A DNA stretch of 35,290 bases from JALONO01 sp038209965 (GCA_038209965.1 JBBQXF010000048.1:1-35290); one strand, 5' to 3'; shown: positions 23,812-33,099, counted from the stretch's first letter. The notes: generated by a model from the letters alone, not told the origin. A program made the numbers and translations.

Positions 23812-24150
23812 CGTAGGGTTGGCTCGGTGCCCGGCCCAATTGCCAGACAGTGGGGCAAACTTAGGCAAAACCACTCCCATGAAAGATAATTCCGATAAAT
23901 TAGCACGCCTGATTTATCGGCCCGCACAATTGGGTGGAAATTGGCCCCGCCCAAGTTGGATTTTGGGCCAAATGATCAAGAACTCTGGACTTCCCCGGTC
24001 ACCCACGGTTGAGCGCGGTGGCAAAAAGCGGTTTACGTGCGGACACGCCCCGGCCTTGGTTCCTAGCAATCCCATTGGCCAAGAGGTAGCTGTGATGGTG
24101 TGGCCACTGCCCCACGGTAAGCAGTGCGGCCCCAAAAAATAAGTGGCGTG
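23812..24150. other. Intergenic region between acyltransferase and umuDC
   Basis: This is a divergent region with no supported gene. A plus-strand frame at 23798-24142 has a Pro/Gly-rich, low-complexity composition and no recognised content, so it was rejected. The region should carry the acyltransferase promoter, which is not identified. Confidence 0.4.
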
Positions 24151-24153
24151 CCG

Positions 24154-24184
24154 ATTGATTGCAATCAATAATTAGGTATCTTTA
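24154..24184 (+). promoter_or_regulatory. umuDC promoter overlapped by a palindromic operator candidate
   Basis: A perfect 16-bp palindrome (ATTGATTGCAATCAAT, 24154-24169) lies about 45-60 bases before the umuD ATG. Its TTG at 24155-24157 is 19 bases from TATCTTTA (24177-24184), which resembles the -7 consensus TAnnTTTG. A repressor on the palindrome would cover the -33 box. The sequence is not the CTGT-N8-ACAG LexA box of Proteobacteria. Confidence 0.6.
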
Positions 24185-24212
24185 CAGTAATTAATGATTG
24201 AACCTGATATGC

Positions 24213-24650
24213 ATGGCCCTCTCCGAAGCTACGTTGACGTTGTGGAACAACCTAAACCAGACCGCCGCTGACATTCCCCTGATTTCGGGGGGCATCAGTG
24301 CGGGGTTTCCCTCTCCAGCGACCGACTTTATCGATCTGACCATCGATCTGAACCGGCACCTGATCAAGCACCCGGCAGCCACTTTTTTTGCCCGGGTTTC
24401 GGGAAGTTCCATGCAAGATGCCGGCATTGGCGATGGCGATCTGCTCATCATCGACAAAGGGCTGGAAGCCACCAATGGCAGGGTGGCCGTTTGTTATTTG
24501 GATGGCGAGTTTACCCTCAAGCGCATCCACGCCGACAGGACCGGCTGCTGGCTGCTGCCCGCCAACCCCGATTACCCGCCCATCCGGGTGACGGACGAAA
24601 ACGAGTTCCTGATCTGGGGCATCATCACCTATGTTATCAAAGCCGTATGA
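24213..24650 (+). CDS. umuD: UmuD-like translesion polymerase V subunit / S24 peptidase
   Basis: 145 residues from ATG 24213; an ATG at 24198 five codons earlier is possible. This is a LexA-like self-cleaving protein lacking a DNA-binding domain. A cleavage-site-like AGFPSPA follows the N-terminal part (Ala-Gly at about 30-31), the catalytic Ser is in SGSSMQDAGI (about residue 66), and the catalytic Lys is in GEFTLKRI (about 103). The usual role is activation by RecA-stimulated self-cleavage to form UmuD'2C. The stop overlaps the umuC start (ATGATG at 24647-24652), so the two are coupled. A palindrome overlaps its promoter. Confidence 0.92.
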   Translation: MALSEATLTLWNNLNQTAADIPLISGGISAGFPSPATDFIDLTIDLNRHLIKHPAATFFARVSGSSMQDAGIGDGDLLIIDKGLEATNGRVAVCYLDGEFTLKRIHADRTGCWLLPANPDYPPIRVTDENEFLIWGIITYVIKAV

Positions 24651-25909
24651 TGTTCGCCCTGGTTGACTGCAACAATTTCTACGCCTCGTGCGAGCGCGTG
24701 TTCCGGCCCGATCTCAACGGCCAGCCCGTGGTGGTGCTGTCCAACAACGACGGGTGTGTGATCGCCCGCAGCAACGAGGCCAAGGAAGCGGGCATCCCCA
24801 TGGGTGCGCCCGCTTTTAAATACGCCCCCATTTTTGCCAGTAAAGGAATCAAGGTGTTCTCGGCCAACTTTGCGCTCTACGGTGACATGAGCCAGCGCGT
24901 GATGTCGTTGCTCCAGGAGTTTGCCCCGGACCTGGAAATCTACAGCATCGACGAGGCCTTCCTCCAGTTGACCGATCTGGGCGGGGTGGATTTGCCCCAG
25001 TATGCCGCGCAGATGCGGCGGCGCGTCACCAAATGCACGGGCATCCCGATCAGCATTGGGCTGGCCCCCACCAAAGCACTGGCCAAGGTGGCCAACCGGA
25101 TCGCCAAGAAATTTGCCGAGCGGACAGCCAATGTCCACGTGATCGACTCCGAGGCCAAGCGGATCAAGGCATTGCAGTGGCTCAAAGTCGGGGATGTGTG
25201 GGGCATTGGCCGCCAGCACGTGAAGCGGCTGCAAGCGGCGGGCATCGGCACGGCCTACGATTTTTCCCTGATGGATCCTGGGTGGGTCAAAAAACACATG
25301 GGGGTGGTGGGGGTGCGGCTCCAGCGCGATTTGCAGGGGATTCCCACCTTGGGCCTGGCCCAAGCCCAAGCCAAGAAAAACATTGCCATTACCCGTTCGT
25401 TTGAGGAAAACTACACCCGCTTGGCCGAGGTGCAAGAGCGGGTGACCACGTTTGCGGTGGCTTGCGCGGAGAAACTGCGCCGGCAAGGGGCCTGCTGCAA
25501 TGCCCTCATGGTCTTTGTGCGGACCAACCGCCACCGGGGCGATCTGGCCCAATACGGTAATTCGGCGGTGATCCAACTGCCGTTCCCCACCAACTCGGGC
25601 ATTGAACTGGCCAAATTTGCCACCGGGGCACTGAAGGGCATTTTTCGGGAAGGGTACGCTTACAAAAAAGCCGGAGTGATCGCCATGGGCTTTACCCCCG
25701 CCACCGATGCCCAGCTCAACCTGTTTGCCGATAGCGATCCGCGCCATGTCGCCCTGATGAAGGCCGTGGACGGGCTAAATGCCTCTTTTGGCCAGCAAAA
25801 AGTGCGCTTGGCCTCCCAAGATGCCGGACGGGTGTGGAAAATGAAACAAGAGCGGTTGTCGCCCCGGTACACCACCCGGCTCGAGGAAATCATCCAAGTG
25901 AAAGTCTGA
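24647..25909 (+). CDS. umuC: Y-family DNA polymerase V catalytic subunit
   Basis: 420 residues, about the usual UmuC length of 420-425. It is the error-prone translesion polymerase with UmuD'. The N-terminal MMFALVDCNNFYASCERVF holds the first metal-binding Asp and the steric-gate Tyr/Phe region. SIDEAFLQL carries the catalytic Asp-Glu pair (about 100-108). ALAKVANRIAKK and VWGIGRQHVKRL (HhH-like) follow. The little-finger and C-terminal parts include ARSNEAKEAGIPMG upstream and CCNALMVFVRTNRH downstream. Start codons ATG at 24647 and 24650 overlap the umuD stop; the true one is not decided. The longer frame from 24491 is out of frame with umuD and is rejected. Confidence 0.95.
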   Translation: MMFALVDCNNFYASCERVFRPDLNGQPVVVLSNNDGCVIARSNEAKEAGIPMGAPAFKYAPIFASKGIKVFSANFALYGDMSQRVMSLLQEFAPDLEIYSIDEAFLQLTDLGGVDLPQYAAQMRRRVTKCTGIPISIGLAPTKALAKVANRIAKKFAERTANVHVIDSEAKRIKALQWLKVGDVWGIGRQHVKRLQAAGIGTAYDFSLMDPGWVKKHMGVVGVRLQRDLQGIPTLGLAQAQAKKNIAITRSFEENYTRLAEVQERVTTFAVACAEKLRRQGACCNALMVFVRTNRHRGDLAQYGNSAVIQLPFPTNSGIELAKFATGALKGIFREGYAYKKAGVIAMGFTPATDAQLNLFADSDPRHVALMKAVDGLNASFGQQKVRLASQDAGRVWKMKQERLSPRYTTRLEEIIQVKV

Positions 25910-26072
25910 GGCCGGGATCGCTGCCGCTGGGCCAGCGACCGAAAACGAAGGGAAGAAATGCGTTGTCCCATTTCTGGCTTACTTTTAGCCCTTCAGCCGC
26001 CAAACCGAGTGAGAAACTGGGCGCAACCAGTCGTTGGGCCGGGGTGCGGCTGCTCAATTTAGCCCATTTTAC

Positions 26073-27356
26073 ATGTCCAAGCTCAAATTATCTACTGCCA
26101 CTGCCGTGGTGGTGGCCAACATGGTGGGCACGGGGGTGTTCACCAGTCTGGGTTTCCAGGTGGCCGAAATCCCGTCGGTGTTTGCCCTGCTCATGCTCTG
26201 GGTGGTGGGTGGGGTGATCGCGCTTTGCGGGGCACTTACCTACGCTGAGCTGGCCACGGCCCTGCCCCGATCCGGGGGCGAATACCACTTTTTGTCCCAA
26301 ATCTACCACCCCTCCCTTGGTTTCATGGCGGGCTGGGTGTCGGCTTCAGTGGGTTTTGCCGCTCCCACGGCACTGGCGGCCATGGCTCTGGGCAAATACT
26401 TGGGCACTGTATTCCCTGATTTGCCCGAAGTGCACGTAGCAGCGGTGGCGGTGTTGGTGGTCACGGCAGTGCACGCCTACAGCGTGGTGTGGGGCAGTCG
26501 TTTCCACAATTTCTTTACGTTGCTCAAGGTGCTCTTGATCTTGGCTTTTCTGGGGGCGGCCTTCTTTGTGCCGGTTCCGCAGGCCCTTTCGCTGTGGCCC
26601 CAGGCCCGAGATTGGGCTTGGCTGGCACACCCGGCTTTTGCGGTGTCACTCATTTATGTGTCCTACGCCTACACCGGCTGGAACGCCGCCGCCTATCTCA
26701 CGGGCGATCTGGCGCACCCCACCCGGGACTTGCCCCGCGCCCTGTTGCTGGGCACGCTGCTGGTCACCATCCTGTATGTACTGTTGAACTTCGTGTTCCT
26801 CTACGTGGTGTCCCTGCCCGATCTGAGCGGCCAAGTGGAAGTGGGTTTTTTGGCGGCCAAGGGCTTGATGGGCCTGCGGGGAGCCGAGGTGATGTCGGTG
26901 CTGATCGCTCTGCTGCTCGTTTCCACCATCAGTGCCATGGTGTTCATCGGCCCGCGCATTGTGCGGCGCATGGGCGAGGATTTCCCGGGCCTGCAATGGT
27001 TGGCCCGGACCAATGCCCGCGACATTCCCGTGGCCGGGCTGCTTTTCCAGACCTTTTTGACCTTGGTGCTCATCTACTCGTCCACGTTCGGGCAAGTGCT
27101 GGCCTATGCAGCCGTGGCCCTGATTGCCATTTCTTCGCTCACCGTGCTGGGGGTATATGTGCTGCGTTATCGCCAGCCTGATTTACCGCGCCCCTACCGC
27201 ACGTGGGGCTATCCGTTCACCCCCGCCATTTTCTTGTTGCTCAACGGCTGGACCCTCGCCTATGTGGCCCTGAACCAGCCACAGGAGACGTTGGTCGGTT
27301 GTGGTATCATGGTCATGGGGCTGGCACTCTACGGGCTACAGAAAAAACTGGGCTAA
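26073..27356 (+). CDS. APC family amino acid permease
   Basis: 427 residues from ATG 26073, MSKLKLSTATAVVVANMVGTGVF (core pattern ANMVGTGVF). A longer frame from 26034 adds a soluble tail. The Gly-rich broken helix 1 motif GTGVFTSLGF lies at about residues 18-27. ALCGALTYAELATALPRSGGEY is the classic helix 2-3 signature (core YAELATALPRSGG). SYAYTGWNAAAYLTGD marks helix 6. About twelve membrane helices are present. It imports or exchanges amino acids; the specificity is unknown. It lies 163 bases after umuC on the same strand but has no evident functional link to it. Confidence 0.92.
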   Translation: MSKLKLSTATAVVVANMVGTGVFTSLGFQVAEIPSVFALLMLWVVGGVIALCGALTYAELATALPRSGGEYHFLSQIYHPSLGFMAGWVSASVGFAAPTALAAMALGKYLGTVFPDLPEVHVAAVAVLVVTAVHAYSVVWGSRFHNFFTLLKVLLILAFLGAAFFVPVPQALSLWPQARDWAWLAHPAFAVSLIYVSYAYTGWNAAAYLTGDLAHPTRDLPRALLLGTLLVTILYVLLNFVFLYVVSLPDLSGQVEVGFLAAKGLMGLRGAEVMSVLIALLLVSTISAMVFIGPRIVRRMGEDFPGLQWLARTNARDIPVAGLLFQTFLTLVLIYSSTFGQVLAYAAVALIAISSLTVLGVYVLRYRQPDLPRPYRTWGYPFTPAIFLLLNGWTLAYVALNQPQETLVGCGIMVMGLALYGLQKKLG

Positions 27357-27496
27357 ATGCGCCACCTGATGCCGCCCCGTTTGGACAAAAATGACAAAGT
27401 TGGGGGGCAGCCGACCGACGCGCCCGAGACGTGATTGGCCAACCGCCCCCGAACCCAAGGACAGCGAAATGCAAAACAACCTTGTAAAACCTTACC

Positions 27497-30400
27497 CTAC
27501 TGTTTCAAGAACCGCTTGACCGATTTTTGTCCGTTCAAATAGGTCTCCACCAAGTACAAGCCCGCTTTCAACTGGCCGACATCGAGCGAAGTGCGCAACA
27601 ATGCCCCGGCCTTTTTGAATTGGTGCTGGGCCATCTCCTGCCCCCACATGTCCATGATCCGGACTTGGACATCGCCTTGCTCACTGCCCGCGAGGCGGAC
27701 TTGCAACTGGCCGCTGCCCGAGGGATTGGGGTAATAATGCACCAGATTGTCCAAAGAACCGGCCAAACGGCCCTCTTGACGACCCGTACCAAGCTCTAAC
27801 TGGCGGCACAACAATACGAAACGATCGGCCCGGCGGGCAATTTGGCTGGTAAACTTGTAAGCCCCTTGGCGCAGGTTGTGGTAGATCTCCAGTTGGCTGT
27901 CATACAGCAGCACCTCGATGCCCGGGCTGATCTGCACGTCGGCACTGACGGTGTATTGACCGGCCAGCCCGGCCCGGAAACCCAAGTCCACTTCACTGCT
28001 GCCATCGATCGGGGGCAGGGCCTGGATGCCCAGTGCCGTTTGGCCATCGTGCAGGGAATAGAACGCAATGCGCGGGCTGCCTTCCATTTTCAACCCGTCG
28101 TAGCCGTGATCCAGGCCCTGGGTATAATTTGACCGGAAAGTGATCAGGGTGCTGTTGCGGTCTTCTTGTGGGCCAGTGAGTTTGAGGCGCACGTTGGCGG
28201 GCTGCTCCAGGTTTTCGGGCCGGAAAAAACGGTTGTTGGGCACGGTAGATCCGTTGGCAAAAACCCGCATTTCATTGGTGAAGAAAATATCGTTCCCATT
28301 GGCGTTGGTATTGATAAAAAAGCCCTGCGCGGCCGGAATGTACGTATTGCCACTGGTGGCGAAGCCGTCGTCGGCCCCGCCCGGCCCGATGATGTACTGG
28401 GCCGACCGATCGCTCACATCACAGCCCGCCAAGGTACAAACGGTGTAGTCGTTGGTGTTGCCAGCGTCCACCCGGTTGGAGAAATTGGCCCCATCGTCCT
28501 GCCACAAATAGATGCCAGTGTTGGCCACCAGTTTGCTCAGGTTGGCTGCGGTCACCCCGTTGGCAATGTCAGAGAAATTGAAGAAGCGCTCCAGCGAAAT
28601 GGCCGAGGGGAAGGGATTGCCGATCAGGTTGAACCCGTTCCAACCAGCGGTAGCCACGGCATTGCCCCGGCTGGTCGTGTAGCGGAGGGGGAAGCCCCGG
28701 CCCGCATTGTGAAAACTGCCACTAAAAAGGGCTTGGTCCGACCCGGCAACGGCATAGCCCCGGGCGGTTTCCATCACTTCGGCATTGCCCACAAATTGCC
28801 ACAGGCTGTTGTATTCGTTGTAACCGCCCAAATTGTTGACATATTGGTATTTGAACATCGCTTTGGCGTCGCCGGGGGCGTTGTTGGGCAGGCGGTAAGG
28901 ATTGGGAAAAACCGCATTGGCCACAGCATTGCGCACGGGCGAGGCCCAGTAATTGTACCCAAAAAAAGTATTGGGGTGGACAATGTGGACGCTGGTACCG
29001 GCGTTTAGGGCGTTGGTCTTGGTCAAACTGCCCCGGGCATTTTCCAGGACGGCAGCGTTGATGACCGGGTTGGTGCTTTCTGGCTGCAAGCCGCCGCAGG
29101 GCGCTTGGGACAGGGCGGACCGGTTGGTCAACCTGATAAAACTGGCCGTTGATGGGGCCAGTGCCGTTACCACGCCGCCCAAGAGCAAGGTGGCCCCGTC
29201 GGCAATATTGAGCGTGGAACGGGTGAGCGCGGCGCCGAGCGACAACAGGTTTGGGCTGCTCTGGGTAAATTGATTGCCAAAGGAAATGGAATACAGGTTG
29301 GCCGAGCCGCTGGGCAGGGTCGGGAAAGTGGGGATGTTGGTTTCGGGCACGCCCAGCGCGTTGGCTGTTACCCGGTAAGGGATGATGACGGTCTGGTTGG
29401 GCCCGGGCACCCCGCCCGTGCGGAAGCGGCCAGTTTCTGCGCCCCAGACAGAGCCGTCGCGGGTGGCCAAAGTGGGGAAAGCGGGTGGGGTGGGGCTGGT
29501 GGTGGCCGTCCAGTTTTCGGCATCGTTCCAGTCGCTGTTTTTGCGGCCCGTCCACACGGTCACGCGGCCCTCCCGGAACAGATAATCGGCTTCGCAGGCA
29601 TTGATGGCCCGGCCAAACACCCGGGCTTCGGCCATCCGGCCATTGAAGGGATAATGATCGGCGGCAATGTTGGCGGGGATCAAGGGATCCGATAGCGCCC
29701 GGCCAATGCCCCACTCCCAAAAGTTGGCTCCTGCGCCAGTGGGGTAAGCGGGCAAGTCGGTCGGCCCAATGTTGAGGGCCTCGGTGATTTCGGGTGGGCT
29801 GAGGGCGGTGAGGGTGGGACTAACGGGGCTGCCATCTGCCAAGTTGGCAGCTAGTTCGCCATTCAAGTACATTCTGACCGTGGTGTTGGCCCCATCGCGT
29901 TGCCAGGTCACCACCACGTGATTCCAAGAATTGTCCGGTAAGTTGGTGGCAGTGCGGGGCAGGGCCGCCAAAATCCGGGACGCACGGGCCGGACCCCCAA
30001 AACAAAAGACCAGGCCCGGCGTATTGGTGTCGCCGATGCTGTGGTCAAAGCCCAACTGCACAGCGTTGGAGTTGGCCGTACTTTGGAACGGAACACCGTT
30101 GTTGATCATCGTCTCGACGTAGGTTTTGCCAGTGGCTTTGGCCCAGCTGGCCCGATAGGCCCAAATGGCCAGCGTGCCCGATTCGGGGAATGCATAACCC
30201 ACCGGGCTCCCGGCGTTTAGGATGTCAATTTGGCGGATTTGCACATAATTGTCGCGCCCTTCGTCCGCTTGTCCGTCGGCGGTGCTGGTATTGATAAATT
30301 GCAGGGCGTTGTCATTGTTGGGCGGGGTGAAGTCCAAGAAACGATCCTGGGCCTTGGCCAGCAGGCCGATGCCGAGCGACAAGTTGTTGTTGGCCACAAA

Positions 30401-30601
30401 GGCCGCATCTTGCCGCCAAGGGAACAGCGCCGCCGGCGCGCCGGGGATGCCGAAAGTGGGCGTGGTGGTGGTGGCGGCCGCTGCATTGGCCAGCGACCAC
30501 AGGGGATAGTAGAAGTGGAGATTGTCGGTGGGCCTGACTTGGGCAGTGGCCAAAGTGGCGCACGCACTTAACAAGAGCAAGCTTGGCAGTTTGCGTTTCA
30601 T
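27497..30601 (-). CDS. Large LamG-like protein with T9SS C-terminal sorting domain
   Basis: 1034 residues. Signal peptide 1-20 (ending ATAQ). A concanavalin/LamG-like domain spans about 145-350, with GTLAIWAYRAS, SWNHVVVTWQRDG, RMYLNGELA and FNGRMAEARVFGRAI. Next comes a WTGRKNSDWNDAENWTA pattern common in Bacteroidota surface proteins, then long Asn/Thr/Gly-rich beta-sheet segments (about 360-940). The C-terminal ~80 residues (HYYPNPSGSG, then GLYLVE, then SVKRFLKQ) are a type A T9SS sorting domain, implying export across the outer membrane and cell-surface anchoring. Binding to a glycan or adhesion is likely from the LamG part but not shown. The gene has its own promoter region upstream with a small hairpin at 30638-30650. 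Confidence 0.9.
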   Translation of the reverse strand: MKRKLPSLLLLSACATLATAQVRPTDNLHFYYPLWSLANAAAATTTTPTFGIPGAPAALFPWRQDAAFVANNNLSLGIGLLAKAQDRFLDFTPPNNDNALQFINTSTADGQADEGRDNYVQIRQIDILNAGSPVGYAFPESGTLAIWAYRASWAKATGKTYVETMINNGVPFQSTANSNAVQLGFDHSIGDTNTPGLVFCFGGPARASRILAALPRTATNLPDNSWNHVVVTWQRDGANTTVRMYLNGELAANLADGSPVSPTLTALSPPEITEALNIGPTDLPAYPTGAGANFWEWGIGRALSDPLIPANIAADHYPFNGRMAEARVFGRAINACEADYLFREGRVTVWTGRKNSDWNDAENWTATTSPTPPAFPTLATRDGSVWGAETGRFRTGGVPGPNQTVIIPYRVTANALGVPETNIPTFPTLPSGSANLYSISFGNQFTQSSPNLLSLGAALTRSTLNIADGATLLLGGVVTALAPSTASFIRLTNRSALSQAPCGGLQPESTNPVINAAVLENARGSLTKTNALNAGTSVHIVHPNTFFGYNYWASPVRNAVANAVFPNPYRLPNNAPGDAKAMFKYQYVNNLGGYNEYNSLWQFVGNAEVMETARGYAVAGSDQALFSGSFHNAGRGFPLRYTTSRGNAVATAGWNGFNLIGNPFPSAISLERFFNFSDIANGVTAANLSKLVANTGIYLWQDDGANFSNRVDAGNTNDYTVCTLAGCDVSDRSAQYIIGPGGADDGFATSGNTYIPAAQGFFINTNANGNDIFFTNEMRVFANGSTVPNNRFFRPENLEQPANVRLKLTGPQEDRNSTLITFRSNYTQGLDHGYDGLKMEGSPRIAFYSLHDGQTALGIQALPPIDGSSEVDLGFRAGLAGQYTVSADVQISPGIEVLLYDSQLEIYHNLRQGAYKFTSQIARRADRFVLLCRQLELGTGRQEGRLAGSLDNLVHYYPNPSGSGQLQVRLAGSEQGDVQVRIMDMWGQEMAQHQFKKAGALLRTSLDVGQLKAGLYLVETYLNGQKSVKRFLKQ

Positions 30602-30637
30602 GAGCGTATGTAGTTTGGTGTAGAAAATGTTTAGTGT

Positions 30638-30650
30638 GGGGTAGCACCCC
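30638..30650 (-). promoter_or_regulatory. Small leader hairpin upstream of the T9SS protein gene
   Basis: A 5-bp stem with three-base loop (GGGGT-AGC-ACCCC) lies 37 bases before the start codon, in the leftward leader. It may stabilise the mRNA or affect translation; no function is shown. Confidence 0.25.
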
Positions 30651-30905
30651 GTAGTCGCCCCAGTTTAAAGCAGAAAAAAGTGGGCCATTTTTGTATTTTT
30701 TTTCAGAAAAATAGTATTTAAACGAAGTGCGAACCAAGTAACCCACCCGCCCATGACTACAGAGGGCTGCCCGCAATGGCGAACCCGAGGCCAAGTCCGA
30801 TCTGATGGCTGATATTAAATTTGGGGCACTCGTTTTTTCCTTGGCCACCTTCATTATCTAAAGCAGTTGATGAGGGGCAGCGAGCAAAAGCCCGGGCACG
30901 CAAGG

Positions 30906-31121
30906 ATTAATTGACAAATTTGGATGTTTTGGCGAAAGGGCTTAATTTACCGACCGTTCCGGTAATATTTATTGGCAGGCCGGTTTGGTTCATGGAAGAA
31001 CGCAAGTGCATGGGTAAACTTGAACGGGCAGCCGGAAATAAACAAAATGGTGCTTATGGTTTATTCCGATAATTGGTGTTTGTCGGAATGGGCGCAAATT
31101 ATTGGTAAATAGACGCAAGGG
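30906..31121 (+). repeat. Dispersed ~210-bp repeat, copy B
   Basis: This copy aligns with the reverse complement of 3716-3923. It carries internal inverted repeats: TTACCG/CGGTAA (30947-30952, 30960-30965) and ATTCCGA/TCGGAAT (31063-31069, 31083-31089). It ends on ACGCAAGGG, the first arm and spacer of ACGCAA-GGG-TTGCGT (31113-31127). It ends 67 bases before the ATG of the antiporter remnant and marks the change from GC-richer core sequence to AT-rich island B. No coding frame is supported. Confidence 0.7.
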
Positions 31122-31187
31122 TTGCGTTTATTGGAATGTTGCTTACACCCAACGAAGACTTCAACAAACTTAAAAATAAATCAAAAA

Positions 31188-32370
31188 ATGACAACCTCAA
31201 TAATCATTACAATATGCCTTTTACTACTGCTGGCTCATGTTTTCAATATAAGCTCGTTAAAGACAAAAATTCCATTAGTAATATTATTACTTATTGTTGG
31301 TTGGGCTGTCAAATAAGGAACGAGGACTTTTCAAATATTAGTGCCAGATTTGACACCAATATTACCAATACTCGGCACAGTGGGGTTAATACTTATTGTA
31401 CTCGAAGGTTCATTGGAACTGGAACTTAACAAGTCAAAATTTCCATTCATTGGCAAAACAACTCTTATTGCTGTTATACCAATGTTACTTTTTAGTTTTG
31501 GGCTTGCATTTGCATTTCAATATTTTGCTAATATCTCTTTTCAAGGTAGGTCTTGCAAATGCGATCCCTTTTGGCATAATAAGCAGTGCTATTGCCATTC
31601 CCAGTGCTCAAAACCTATGTTCAAAGGACAGAGAATTTGTGACCTATGAAAGTAGTTTGTCAGACATTTTTGGTGTAATATTTTTCAACTTTATTACCCG
31701 TAACGATAATATTGGCACTCAATCGATCGGATGTTTTATTTTAGAATTATGTATTATTCTAATCGTAACCGTTGTCGCAACACTTGGTCTTGCATTCTTG
31801 TTGAGCAAAATAAAACATCACATAAAATTTATTCCAATTATTTTAATGATGGTGTTGATTTACGCTGTTGCAAAAGTTTATCATTTGCCAGCATTAATTT
31901 TCATACTACTTTTTGACATTTTTCTTGGTAATCTTGACGAATTAAAAGCCAATAAATTTATTCAAAAGCTTCCGCCCAATGTTTTAAACAAGGAAGTCCA
32001 CAAGTTTAAAGAACTAACAATTGAAATCGCTTTCTTAGGAAGAACACTGTTTTTTCTTTTATTCGGTTACTTGATTGAGGTAAAAGAATTATTAAATACC
32101 GAAACAATAACGTGGGCTTTGGGTATTTGTTCATGAATTTACGCTCTTCGGTTTATAATGCTAAAGTCATTTAAGCTAAATATAAAACCTTTGCTCTACA
32201 TTGCCCCAAGGGGTTTGATAACAATATTACTTTTTATGACAACACCTGCAAGCCAATCGACTGATTTGGCTAATAAATCATTGGTTATATGGGTTGTGAT
32301 TTTGACATCTTTGATAATGATGGTCGGATTTATGACTAATAAAAAACCTACTGATAATAATAAGCTCTAG
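31188..32370 (+). pseudogene. Cation/proton antiporter (CPA-type), inactivated
   Basis: A reading of about 394 residues is reconstructed across three lesions. An in-frame TAA at 31314-31316 follows GWAVK (probably CAA before mutation). One extra base around 31536-31542 shifts the frame between NISF and KVGLANAIPFG. An in-frame TGA at 32134-32136 follows ALGICS (probably TGG). Between these the sequence keeps typical antiporter features: ILGTVGLILIVLEGSLELEL, GIISSAIAIPSA (ion-site-like segment), ENDN-like TRNDNIGTQS, and the final APRGLITILLF. The gene would have been a membrane sodium/potassium-proton exchanger. AT-rich codon use sets it apart from the core. It is convergent with the metallopeptidase gene. 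Confidence 0.8.
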
Positions 32371-32376
32371 CTGTTT

Positions 32377-33099
32377 TCAATAGGTCCATTCTCCGTGGCT
32401 TATTGGTAAACGATTTAGTTCTTCTTTGTAAAACTTCCATTGTGGCATATACTTTTCCATCAAAGTCAGGAAGCGGTCGTTGTGATGTCGTTCTAATAAA
32501 TGTATCATTTCGTGAACGATAATATATTCCAAACAATGTAAAGGTTTTTTGGCAAGTTCAAGGTTTATCCAAATACGTTTTTTTTCAATATTGCAAGTTC
32601 CCCATTTGGTTTTCATTTGTTTCACTTGCCAATTAGTCACAGTAACGCCTATTTGTTCTTCCCACTTTTCTATGATAGGTTGAATGAGTTTTTTTAACTC
32701 TGTCCGATACCATTCGTTCATAATACTTTGCCTTTGTTCGGTTGTGCTTTCTGGTCTTACATACAAGTCAATATAGGTTTTGGTTTTGAATATAACTTTG
32801 GGTGGTGCGTCCTCTTCTGTTATTCGGAGCAGGTAGCGTTTGCCAAGAAAATAGTGGCTTTCTCTTTCTTTGTATTGTCTGGGTGCTTGTCGGTCTTGTG
32901 CCAAAAAATTTCGTTGATGTTTTCTTAGCCAAGCAATTTTTGAAATCGCAAAAAGCCGTATTGTTTCCTCTGGCGTTGCAGTAGGGACAGCCAAACGGAT
33001 CCGCCCTGTGGGTGGATATACTGCCAAGTGCATATTTTTGATGTCTTTGCGTATCAAATCAATGCTCAAATCTCCAATTTTTAATTCTTCTTGTATCAT
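32377..33099 (-). CDS. YgjP-like (DUF45/M48-type) zinc metallopeptidase linked to type I R-M
   Basis: 240 residues. The C-terminal half holds the zinc motif HEMIHLLERHHNDRF with HExxH (His-Glu-Met-Ile-His) and a third ligand candidate in the following His cluster. KTKWGTCN and WINLELAKKP match the YgjP/WLM family (PF01863). The N-terminal beta-rich part (1-130) shows VYPPTGRIRLAVP. Its ATG at 33099 overlaps the hsdR stop by four bases (ATGA), so both are translated from one mRNA. Family members are often encoded with type I restriction genes. A role in proteolytic control or processing of the complex is an inference. The gene ends six bases from the convergent antiporter remnant. Confidence 0.88.
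   Translation of the reverse strand: MIQEELKIGDLSIDLIRKDIKNMHLAVYPPTGRIRLAVPTATPEETIRLFAISKIAWLRKHQRNFLAQDRQAPRQYKERESHYFLGKRYLLRITEEDAPPKVIFKTKTYIDLYVRPESTTEQRQSIMNEWYRTELKKLIQPIIEKWEEQIGVTVTNWQVKQMKTKWGTCNIEKKRIWINLELAKKPLHCLEYIIVHEMIHLLERHHNDRFLTLMEKYMPQWKFYKEELNRLPISHGEWTY

Noticed and set aside
23798..24142. Plus-strand frame of 114 codons upstream of umuD
   Set aside because: Pro/Gly-rich with no recognisable content, overlapping the start of the acyltransferase gene; coding cannot be supported.
24629..25747. 372-codon minus-strand frame over umuC
   Set aside because: Antisense shadow; umuC motifs on the plus strand are complete.
30906..31127. Repeat copy B as an integron attC site
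   Set aside because: It has inverted repeats, but I could not find the expected conserved core GTTRRRY and its complement at the ends, and no integrase gene is in the window.
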